From: Bacillota bacterium
GTDB taxonomy: Bacteria > Bacillota > Bacilli > Alicyclobacillales > SLC66
Assembly (NCBI GenBank): GCA_021821225.1
Contig: JAKACR010000060.1
Location: 1-11,695, forward strand
Length of the DNA stretch: 11,695 bases
Direction of reading: 5' to 3'
Below are positions 6,337 to 11,695 of this stretch, one piece after another. How positions within the stretch are numbered: position 1 is the first letter of the stretch; each line of letters opens with the position of its first letter. The notes under the pieces were generated by a model, which did not search any database, was not told where the DNA came from, and was given only the letters and a program-made list of their open reading frames with translations. The translations under genes and the position numbers were made by a program.

Positions 6337-6345
6337 ATCATACCA
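6337..6345 (-). promoter_or_regulatory. Possible extended -10 promoter before the nuclease gene
   Basis: The minus strand reads TGGTATGAT between the rocA stop and the nuclease ATG. No -35 match is present 17 bases upstream. It could give the nuclease its own transcript. Read-through from rocA is the alternative. Confidence 0.3.
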
Positions 6346-6371
6346 TGCGCAGACGAAACCGCCGCCATTGC

Positions 6372-7919
6372 TCAGAGTTTTTCCGACACCACCTTGGCCT
6401 GGGTGAACAGATAGAGATAATCCCGCCCGCCTGCTTTCGAGTCCGTTCCGGACATGTTGAAGCCGCCAAACGGGTGGACTCCGACCTGCGCCCCCGTGCA
6501 CTTGCGGTTAAAATACAGATTGCCCACATGAAACTCCCGCCTGGCGTATTCAAGGTGTTCACGCTTGCGGCTGAACACGCCGCCCGTCAAACCGTAGTCC
6601 GTCCCGTTGGCAAATTCGACCGCCTGTTGGAAATCACCGGCTTTTGTCAGGGTCAGCACGGGGCCGAAAATCTCTTCCTGCGCGATGCGCGCCTCCGTCG
6701 GCACATCGCCGAACACGGTCGGCGCAATGTAGTATCCATTTCCCTTCGCCTTGTCGCCGCCGCACAGCAGTTTTCCTTCCGATTTCCCGATCTCGATATA
6801 CTCCAGAATCTTGTCATACGCATGGCGGTCCACCACAGGCCCGACATGCGTCCGATCATCCTGGGCCGGTCCCACGCGCAGCGCCTGCGTCAGCTCCACC
6901 ACGCGCTTTGCCACCTGGTCATACAGCGACTCGTGAATGATGGCGCGGGAGCACGCCGAGCACTTCTGGCCGCCAAACCCGAAGGAACTGGTCACGACCG
7001 CCCGCGCCGCTTCCTCGACATCGATGCCTTCGTCAATCACGATCGCGTCTTTCCCGCCCATTTCCGCCACGACGCGCTTGATCCACTTCTGGCCCGGCGC
7101 CGCTTTCGCCGCGAGTTCGCTGATGTGCAGGCCGACGTCGCGCGATCCCGTGAAGTTGATAAAACGCGTCTGCGGATGCGCGACAAGGGTATCGCCGATC
7201 TCTCCTCCGCCGCCCGGCAGATAATTTGCAACGCCAGGCGGAACGCCGGCCTCCTCCAGAATGTCGAACAACTGGGCCGCGATGACAGGCGTTGCGCTCG
7301 CCGGCTTGACGACGACCGCATTGCCCGCCACGATGGCGGCCGACGCCATGCCCGTCAGGATCGCGAGCGGAAAATTCCAGGGGGAAATAATCACGCCGAC
7401 GCCAAGCGGAATGTACTCCAGTTCATTGTCCTCTCCCGGAAGCCGGATCAGGGGTTGCCGCTCTGCCAGACGCACCATCTCGCGCGCGTAAAACTCCAGA
7501 AAATCGATTGCCTCCGCCGTGTCGGCGTCCGCCTCGGCCCAGGTTTTTCCCGCCTCCACGACCATCCAGGCCGACAGTTCAAACTTGCGCCTGCGCATGA
7601 TCGCCGCCGCTTTCAGTAGGCAGCGCGCGCGCGCCGCAGGTTCGACATTTTTCCAGCGCACGAACGCCCGCACCGCGGCCTGCATCGCCTGCTCGGCAAG
7701 CGCTCTGTCAGCCTTGGCCGCGTAGCCCGCCACGCGGGACAGGTCTGACGGGTCCTCCGACGCGATCCGCTCTTTTGTGGCCACCCGCTCGCCGCCAATG
7801 ATGAGATCCCACTTCTGCCCCAGGCGCGCCTGCACGCTCTCCAACGCGCGTTTCATGGCACTGCGGGCCGCTTCCTCCGCAAAATCCGTCAGGCGTTCAT
7901 TGTGAAACTCCCCGACCAT
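6372..7919 (-). CDS. rocA: L-glutamate gamma-semialdehyde (1-pyrroline-5-carboxylate) dehydrogenase
   Basis: Oxidises L-glutamate 5-semialdehyde to glutamate with NAD+, the last step of proline and arginine breakdown, in the cytoplasm. The 515-residue length equals that usual for Bacillus RocA/PruA. Aldehyde dehydrogenase features are PWNFP (180-184, Asn 182), KPASATP (205-211), FTGSR (256-260), [10 protein letters not shown] (283-292, general base Glu 286) and [11 protein letters not shown] (315-325) with the catalytic Cys 320. The C-terminus [20 protein letters not shown] (485-504) is typical of the P5C branch. ATG at 7919 is chosen because LTDF at residues 10-13 then sits as in RocA, with AAAGGGTGG upstream. 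The frame upstream to 7970 adds only 17 unconserved residues. No proline dehydrogenase or rocD/rocF lies in the window, so the partner genes are elsewhere. Confidence 0.96.
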   Translation of the reverse strand: MVGEFHNERLTDFAEEAARSAMKRALESVQARLGQKWDLIIGGERVATKERIASEDPSDLSRVAGYAAKADRALAEQAMQAAVRAFVRWKNVEPAARARCLLKAAAIMRRRKFELSAWMVVEAGKTWAEADADTAEAIDFLEFYAREMVRLAERQPLIRLPGEDNELEYIPLGVGVIISPWNFPLAILTGMASAAIVAGNAVVVKPASATPVIAAQLFDILEEAGVPPGVANYLPGGGGEIGDTLVAHPQTRFINFTGSRDVGLHISELAAKAAPGQKWIKRVVAEMGGKDAIVIDEGIDVEEAARAVVTSSFGFGGQKCSACSRAIIHESLYDQVAKRVVELTQALRVGPAQDDRTHVGPVVDRHAYDKILEYIEIGKSEGKLLCGGDKAKGNGYYIAPTVFGDVPTEARIAQEEIFGPVLTLTKAGDFQQAVEFANGTDYGLTGGVFSRKREHLEYARREFHVGNLYFNRKCTGAQVGVHPFGGFNMSGTDSKAGGRDYLYLFTQAKVVSEKL

Positions 7920-7975
7920 GACAGCCACCCTTTCATTGTCGTGTTCCCCATTCTTCCAAGCGTATTCCAATACTC

Positions 7976-7984
7976 ATTTTACCA
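7976..7984 (-). promoter_or_regulatory. Probable extended -10 promoter of rocA
   Basis: TGGTAAAAT on the minus strand lies 57 bases before the rocA ATG and just past the terminator of the sugar operon. The -35 position falls in that terminator and matches poorly (GGCGTA). No sigma-54 -24/-12 element is visible, unlike the roc operons of Bacillus subtilis. Confidence 0.45.
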
Positions 7985-7992
7985 CCAAGCGA

Positions 7993-8024
7993 TAAAAATA
8001 CGCCGGCGCGCTTGCGCCGACGCT
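7993..8024 (-). terminator. Intrinsic terminator of the sugar operon
   Basis: On the minus strand CGGCGC, the loop AAGC and GCGCCG form a perfect six-pair stem. Wobble pairs extend it to about ten, and TATTTTT follows. It lies about 70 bases past the kinase stop and insulates rocA from the upstream operon. Confidence 0.8.
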
Positions 8025-8093
8025 ATTGACAGAAATCCACGATATCCCTGTGATGAAGCCCATGGTGACGCACGCCAACGCCCACCGATCCCC

Positions 8094-9290
8094 CTATTCC
8101 CCGCAATCGTTCGGTCCCGCCCAGACCCCGCGGGCATCCCACTCCCACCCCGTCAGCGAGAGTTTGACGGGGCGTCTCGCCCAACCCGACTCCATCCGCC
8201 TCTGCACGACATCCCAGGACGGCACGCCGCTCGTGGCATCCGCCGCCTCCACGTTGCAAGCGCCTACAGCGACCGCGCGGGTCAGCGCATCCACCGGCGC
8301 CATGCCGCGCAACAGCGCGGCCAAAAATCCGGCCACCGTCGAATCGCCCGCCCCCGTCGTCCCAACCGCTTCCACCAAAAAACAGGGAGCAAGCAACTCG
8401 CGCCTACGCCACAGCGCTGTATTCCCCGCGAAAACGCTGCCCGCGTCATCCCAGCGCGACGGCGACGCGGCTGTGCGCAGATACAGCCCCTGGTCCCCTA
8501 GTTTGATCCCCACTGCGCCGGCTCCCCACGCCAGCAACTGCTCCGCAATTTCTTCCAGCAAGCGACCGTCCGCGAACAAGGTCGGTTCATCCTCCCCGGC
8601 CGCGCGCTTCAAGTCCTCCAGCCGGCCGCGGTCCAACATGAACAGGATCTCTTCAAAACTCGGCAAAAACACGTCCACATAGGGCAACACTTGGCGCAGG
8701 ATCGCCGGCCAGTCCGCCCGCCCCGCGTCCGATTGCGGATCGGGCCGCGCCATGTCCAGGGATGTCGTGAGCAAACGCTGCTTGGCCATGCGCAAAATGG
8801 TCACCAGTTCGGCCCCCTGGTCAATGTACATGCGGCGCATCAGCGGCGGATACCCGAAATGAAACAGGGAGACGCCGTCCAGATCCGGGATGTCCGCCGC
8901 GCCGAATGTGTCATTGGCGCCGGAGTAGTGTAAAAAAATCCGATCCACCTGGGGAGGACTGACAACAATCGTATAGGAACTGGATTCACCGGAATTCACG
9001 ATCATTTGGTCGCTGAGTGTAGGATGGACCCCCTCCAGAATATTGAGGATCGCGCGGCCGAAGATGTCATCCCCCACTTTTCCCATCAGGCGTGTTGGAA
9101 TGCCCAGTTTGTGGAGGGCAATGCCCGTATTGGACACCGCGCCGCCGGTCGAGAGGGCGGCCGCTCCCACCTCCACCAGCTTCCCCGGCACAAACGCCTG
9201 TTCGAATGCTTCGCGCTGGAAGATCGCCGGAATGATGTCCAAACAGATATGTCCCGCCACCGCCGCCATCGAAGGTGTGCCCCGCACCAT
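8094..9290 (-). CDS. PfkB-family carbohydrate kinase
   Basis: A 398-residue ribokinase-fold kinase that transfers phosphate from ATP to a sugar or sugar-derived alcohol. The N-terminal block AVAGHICLDI (10-19), the substrate-side motif STGGAVSNTGIALHKLG (47-63), GKVGDDIFG (70-78) and the C-terminal signature VGTTGAGDSTVAGFLAALL (309-327) with catalytic Asp 316 are all present. GIKLGDQGLYL (261-271) is the usual nucleotide-side strand. The protein is longer than the 300-330 residues usual for the family. Extra sequence lies mainly after residue 360 and around 215-245. The start at 9290 has GGAGG five bases upstream. It is the third gene of the aldolase-dehydrogenase-kinase operon, 12 bases after the dehydrogenase. 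Substrate unknown; relatives include IolC-, KdgK- and fructokinase-type enzymes. Confidence 0.92.
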   Translation of the reverse strand: MVRGTPSMAAVAGHICLDIIPAIFQREAFEQAFVPGKLVEVGAAALSTGGAVSNTGIALHKLGIPTRLMGKVGDDIFGRAILNILEGVHPTLSDQMIVNSGESSSYTIVVSPPQVDRIFLHYSGANDTFGAADIPDLDGVSLFHFGYPPLMRRMYIDQGAELVTILRMAKQRLLTTSLDMARPDPQSDAGRADWPAILRQVLPYVDVFLPSFEEILFMLDRGRLEDLKRAAGEDEPTLFADGRLLEEIAEQLLAWGAGAVGIKLGDQGLYLRTAASPSRWDDAGSVFAGNTALWRRRELLAPCFLVEAVGTTGAGDSTVAGFLAALLRGMAPVDALTRAVAVGACNVEAADATSGVPSWDVVQRRMESGWARRPVKLSLTGWEWDARGVWAGPNDCGE

Positions 9291-9302
9291 TTTCCCCTCC
9301 GC

Positions 9303-10460
9303 CTATAAAATGGGCACCGTTTGCCCGGTGCGCTGTGATTCCAGAGCAGCCGTAAAGACTGCGTGACTCACGGCGGACTCCTCCAGCGTGACACAGCGCA
9401 GTGGCTGCGTCATGCCGGCAGACCCGTGCGCCACTTCATCGCAAAACGCCGCCCACATCTGCACGATGGAGTCCGAAAAGCCGAATTCGAAGATCCCTCC
9501 TGTAATGGTCCGGTACGCCGATTCGTACGGCGCGTCCAGCGTGCGCCACGCCTGTTCCCCGCCTGGCGCATACGGCAGATACGCCACCTGCTTGGGATTC
9601 TTTGTGCTGAATTCGGCGGAAAATGCCGTCCCGATGATGCGGATGAACCACGTGTTGGCGTGTCCGGGAGCGATGCGTTTCGTGGACAGCACCATCGGAA
9701 ACGCCTGGTCCGCGGTCTGTACATCGCACGCCAGCACCGCGTTGTCCCACGTTTCGCAGGGAACCATGCGACCCTCGTGATCCGGGCGCTCGGAGACCAC
9801 TTTTTTCAGCAGGGCGCGAACCGAACGCGGCGCCCAGCCAAAGCGCAGCGGCAGATGCAGGACATGCAGACCCAGATCGCCCATGCACCCGTACTCGCCG
9901 TTGGTCGCAATCCGCCGCTTCCAATTGATCGGCTTGTTCGGATTCAAATCGCTGCTGTGCCAGAACCCCGCTTCCACCTCGATGATCTGGCCAAACACGC
10001 CCTCGCGCATCCATTTGCCGATCTGGTAGACGCCGGGAAAGAAGGGGAACTCCGAAGAACAGCGCACCACGATATCCGGCCTCTGCTCCGCCGCGGCAAG
10101 GATGGCCTTGTTGGCCTTCTGGTCGATGCCAAACGGCTTCTCGCCCAGCAGGTGTTTGCCGGAACGGATGATATCCGTATAGAGCGCTTCATGCAGGTTG
10201 TGCGGAACGGCGCAGTAAATCGCGTCGATCTCCGAATCGGCCAGCAGTTCCCGATAGTCCTGGGTGACCAGCCGCACATCGGGGATGTGGTGGACAAACC
10301 AATCCGTGGCCGCCTTGTTGGTATCGCAAACGCCCACGATTTTAGGTCGTACGTCTATTCCATCCAAATGAAGCCAGCGCGCCGCGGCGCTGGCAAACTC
10401 CCGGCCCATCAATCCACAGCCGATGACGCCAAAGCGAATGTCACGATTTCCCACATCCAT
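9303..10460 (-). CDS. Gfo/Idh/MocA family NAD(P)-dependent oxidoreductase
   Basis: A 385-residue cytoplasmic sugar or polyol dehydrogenase. The Rossmann start FGVIGCGLMGREFA (about 10-23) binds NAD(P)H. GEKPFGID (about 106-113) contains the Glu-Lys-Pro motif whose Lys (about 108) helps catalysis. GDLGLHVLHL (about 194-203) supplies the family's active-site His. The C-terminal half forms the usual beta-sheet substrate domain, including GTAFSAEFST and GGIFEFGFSDSIVQ. The start is ATG at 10460, which shares a base with the aldolase stop (TGATG) and has AAGGAG upstream. A GTG one codon earlier is the alternative. The overlap implies translational coupling. Relatives include inositol, glucose-fructose and 1,5-anhydrofructose oxidoreductases; the substrate cannot be told here. 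Confidence 0.93.
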   Translation of the reverse strand: MDVGNRDIRFGVIGCGLMGREFASAAARWLHLDGIDVRPKIVGVCDTNKAATDWFVHHIPDVRLVTQDYRELLADSEIDAIYCAVPHNLHEALYTDIIRSGKHLLGEKPFGIDQKANKAILAAAEQRPDIVVRCSSEFPFFPGVYQIGKWMREGVFGQIIEVEAGFWHSSDLNPNKPINWKRRIATNGEYGCMGDLGLHVLHLPLRFGWAPRSVRALLKKVVSERPDHEGRMVPCETWDNAVLACDVQTADQAFPMVLSTKRIAPGHANTWFIRIIGTAFSAEFSTKNPKQVAYLPYAPGGEQAWRTLDAPYESAYRTITGGIFEFGFSDSIVQMWAAFCDEVAHGSAGMTQPLRCVTLEESAVSHAVFTAALESQRTGQTVPIL

Positions 10461-11296
10461 CACTCTCCTTGTACGATCGACATAGCCTGCGCAACGTCCG
10501 CACCGTCGTGAATCAGCGCCATGAACGCCCGGGTCATCCGGTCTGGATACGGATGCTGGATCACGTTTCGCCCATAGACGATTCCCGAAGCGCCCTGCCG
10601 CAAGAGTGCGTGCGTGCGCGTGAGGATCTCCTCGTCCGATGCCCGCCCGCCGCCGCGCGGCAACACCGGTCTGCCGCCGGCCGCCTGGACCACAAGGTGA
10701 TAGTCCTCAACATGATCGCACGGGTCCGCTTTGATGATGTCCGCGCCCAGTTCCGCCGCCTGTCTCACCAGCGGCAGTATCTTGTCGATATCTCCGTCCA
10801 CCATGTAGCCGCCGCTGGCCGCATTCGCCTGCATGACGAGCGGTTCGACCATGAGCGGCATGCCGTATCGGTCACACGCGGATTTCAGGCGGCACACATT
10901 CTCCACGCACTGATGGTACAGTTCGGGCTGGTCGGGCAACTCCAGCAGATTGACGACGACGCAAGCGGCGTCAAGCCACAGCGCCTGTTCGACAGGTTCG
11001 TCGACGAGTTGGCTGAAAAGATGGCGCGGCAGTTCCCTGCCGTAGACATTGGCGATATCCGTGCGCAACACTAGGGCGGGTTTCTGTTTCCCGGGTACCC
11101 TCTGCAACAAGGGAGCCTGTCCGGGGCTCAGTTGGACCGCGTCCGGGTTGGCCCTGACAATGACGGATACGGCCTGTTCCATATCCTCTATGCCGGCGAG
11201 AAAACTGCGTTCGTTGAAGAAGCCGTGATCGATCGCCACATCAAAACACTTCCCGTCAGTCGCAAACAAACGGTTCAATCGAGCAAGTTTGGACAT
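10460..11296 (-). CDS. DeoC/FbaB/LsrF (DhnA-like) class I aldolase
   Basis: A 278-residue TIM-barrel aldolase of the archaeal-type class I family (DhnA/FbaB/LsrF, related to LacD and DeoC), which cleaves or forms carbon-carbon bonds of phosphorylated ketoses through a Lys imine. Family blocks are DVAIDHGFF (19-27), PDAVQLSPGQ (51-60), MVEPLV (149-154), GADIIKADP (184-192) with the probable Schiff-base Lys 189, PVLPRGGGR (210-218) and GASGIVYGRNVIQHPYPDRM (235-254), the last forming the phosphate-binding end of the barrel. The start is ATG at 11296, eight bases after GGAG. GTG at 11305 abuts that GGAG. It is the first gene of the three-gene sugar operon, so its substrate is probably the product of the downstream kinase. 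Exact substrate unknown. Confidence 0.9.
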   Translation of the reverse strand: MSKLARLNRLFATDGKCFDVAIDHGFFNERSFLAGIEDMEQAVSVIVRANPDAVQLSPGQAPLLQRVPGKQKPALVLRTDIANVYGRELPRHLFSQLVDEPVEQALWLDAACVVVNLLELPDQPELYHQCVENVCRLKSACDRYGMPLMVEPLVMQANAASGGYMVDGDIDKILPLVRQAAELGADIIKADPCDHVEDYHLVVQAAGGRPVLPRGGGRASDEEILTRTHALLRQGASGIVYGRNVIQHPYPDRMTRAFMALIHDGADVAQAMSIVQGE

Positions 11297-11335
11297 TGCA
11301 GCCACTCCATTTCTTTAAAATTCCCAATGCATGGC

Positions 11336-11392
11336 CGCCTTCTTCCGGTTGTCGGTTGTCGCACGTGTTCGAGCGGCAATCGGAAGAAGGCG
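11336..11392 (-). promoter_or_regulatory. Leader hairpin of the sugar operon
   Basis: CGCCTTCTTCCGGTTG (11336-11351) and CAATCGGAAGAAGGCG (11377-11392) pair at 15 of 16 positions around a 25-base loop, within the predicted 5' leader of the aldolase gene. The loop contains CACGTG. GGTTGTC is repeated in tandem across the arm edge (11347-11360). Competing stems also exist: GGCGAG/CTCGCC (11389-11394 with 11406-11411) and CGAGCGG/CCGCTCG (11370-11376 with 11403-11409). No run of T follows, so simple termination is not supported. Possible roles are a regulatory RNA structure or an operator. No known riboswitch class is recognised. Confidence 0.6.
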
Positions 11393-11483
11393 AGTAAACG
11401 GACCGCTCGCCGAACCAACCCTCCTTTCGCTATTCAACAAGAAAAAACACGTTATTTCTTATATAAAACGAATCTCACACATT

Positions 11484-11513
11484 ATTGTAACAGGAAAAAT
11501 CGCGCATGTACAA
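11484..11513 (-). promoter_or_regulatory. Sigma-A type promoter of the sugar operon
   Basis: On the minus strand the -10 TACAAT is preceded by TGT (extended -10). The -35 is TGTACA at 17 bases or TTGTAC at 18. The surroundings are A+T-rich compared with the genes. Transcription would begin near 11477, giving a leader of about 180 bases. Confidence 0.65.
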
Positions 11514-11531
11514 TAGACTCAACAAAATGGT

Positions 11532-11580
11532 TGACGCGGCAATGCGCCGGGGAGTTTTGCCCCCTTTTTGAACAACCTCT
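11532..11580 (+). repeat. Dispersed repeat, right copy
   Basis: Matches the minus strand of 74-26 at 43 of 49 positions, including a perfect 18-base end AGAGGTTGTTCAAAAAGG/CCTTTTTGAACAACCTCT. It lies just upstream of the promoter of the sugar operon and points away from it. Confidence 0.75.
11549..11569 (+). terminator. Terminator-like hairpin in the right repeat copy
   Basis: GGGG, loop AGTTTTG and CCCC are followed by C and TTTTT on the plus strand. There is no plus-strand gene to its left in reach, so it is probably a property of the repeat rather than the terminator of a specific gene. It could still shield the region to its right from stray transcription. Confidence 0.5.
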
Positions 11581-11605
11581 CATGGATCCAGTTCAAAAAG
11601 GGGGC
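11559..11605. repeat. Perfect 15-bp inverted repeat
   Basis: GCCCCCTTTTTGAAC (11559-11573) and GTTCAAAAAGGGGGC (11591-11605) are perfect inverted copies with a 17-base spacer containing the palindrome TGGATCCA. The left arm is part of the right dispersed repeat. The right arm looks like the beginning of a second, inverted piece of it. Confidence 0.8.
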
Positions 11606-11628
11606 AGGGTTGACCCACGCAGCGCAAT

Positions 11629-11675
11629 GGGACATGGGATAAACCGAGTGTGCAGTGGACATTATCCCATGTCCC
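11629..11675. repeat. Perfect 14-bp inverted repeat related to the 5410-5535 element
   Basis: GGGACATGGGATAA (11629-11642) and TTATCCCATGTCCC (11662-11675) pair perfectly around a 19-base loop. The right arm, extended to 11679, agrees with the outer arms of the 5410-5535 palindrome at about 14 of 18 positions. It lies near the window end, so more of it or its neighbour may be outside. Confidence 0.75.
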
Positions 11676-11695
11676 CTAGAAAGCAGCCAGAAATG

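Larger units (their letters stand above)
11297..11695. other. 399-base stretch without a gene, upstream of the sugar operon
   Basis: No convincing coding frame exists on either strand. From left to right it holds the operon leader with a 16-bp hairpin, an isolated AAAGGAGG, the operon promoter, the right copy of the dispersed repeat with a T-run terminator, a 15-bp inverted repeat and a 14-bp inverted repeat that runs almost to the end of the window. Confidence 0.75.

Noticed and set aside
5538..6501. Longer version of the nuclease starting at 6501
   Set aside because: The extra 74 residues overlap the rocA gene and carry no nuclease motif. The conserved N-terminal block begins at the 6279 ATG.
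6108..7619. 503-codon open frame on the plus strand
   Set aside because: It lies antisense to rocA and the nuclease, whose protein motifs are unmistakable. Its product is rich in Arg/His with no recognisable domain, as expected for the complement of a G+C-rich gene. It has no convincing start signals.
9363..10511. 382-codon open frame on the plus strand
   Set aside because: Complement of the Gfo/Idh/MocA gene; composition is typical of a shadow frame and no domain is recognisable.
11277..11418. 47-codon leader peptide starting at TTG after AAAGGAGG
   Set aside because: The TTG lies one base after the ribosome binding site, too close for initiation. The frame has no rare codon run or other attenuator mark and runs into the aldolase gene.
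11336..11427. T-box riboswitch
   Set aside because: AGGGTTGGTTCGGCG only loosely resembles the T-box sequence. No terminator with a T-run follows, and the operon has no amino-acid or tRNA-synthetase function.
26..11580. Complete composite transposon or insertion sequence
   Set aside because: No transposase, resolvase or integrase is encoded, and target-site duplications cannot be judged at the window edges. Only the repeats are reported.

Overview
The window looks like chromosomal DNA of a G+C-rich Gram-positive bacterium, most likely of the Bacillota/Bacilli. The evidence is a 515-residue RocA-type pyrroline-5-carboxylate dehydrogenase, a YuiH-like molybdopterin oxidoreductase, a KipA/PxpC-type protein, strong AGGAGG-type ribosome binding sites, extended -10 promoters and intrinsic terminators. 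A lineage such as Alicyclobacillaceae or Paenibacillaceae would fit, but this is inference. No rRNA, tRNA, transposase or CRISPR array is visible.

Ten of the eleven genes lie on the minus strand, so they are described here from right to left. (1) 11296-8094: a compact sugar operon of a DeoC/FbaB (DhnA-like) class I aldolase, a Gfo/Idh/MocA dehydrogenase and a PfkB kinase. It is preceded by a sigma-A promoter and a leader of about 180 nt holding a 16-bp hairpin, and it ends in an intrinsic terminator at about 8024-7993. The set suggests oxidation or epimerisation, phosphorylation and aldol cleavage of a sugar or polyol that cannot be named from sequence. (2) 7919-4671: rocA (proline/arginine breakdown), then a RecB/Cas4-like nuclease with a probable iron-sulfur cluster, a 126-bp nested palindrome, and a YuiH-like sulfite-oxidase-fold protein. 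(3) 4361-4576, the only plus-strand gene: a small double-CxxC zinc-ribbon protein with its own extended -10 promoter, diverging from the next group. (4) 4139-2075: an orphan KipA/PxpC-like protein, a 56-residue membrane protein missed by length-limited gene calling, and an enoyl-CoA hydratase. (5) 1982-136: a CNNM/CorC-type membrane protein with a CBS pair, followed by a [2Fe-2S] ferredoxin.

The non-coding DNA is unusually structured. Diverged copies of one terminator-bearing repeat sit in opposite orientation at the two ends (26-74 and 11532-11580; 43 of 49 positions identical, with an outer 18-bp perfect match). A second motif, consensus TTATCACTGYTCCCCTA, occurs at four places. Two of these are the arms of the 5410-5535 palindrome. 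Another is an arm of a 14-bp inverted repeat at 11629-11675, where both arms differ from the consensus together. In two cases the motif abuts a stop codon.

No complete novel defence or mobile system is evident. The best leads are the two dispersed repeat families, the leader of the sugar operon, the unassigned sugar operon itself, and the orphan KipA/small-membrane-protein/hydratase group.
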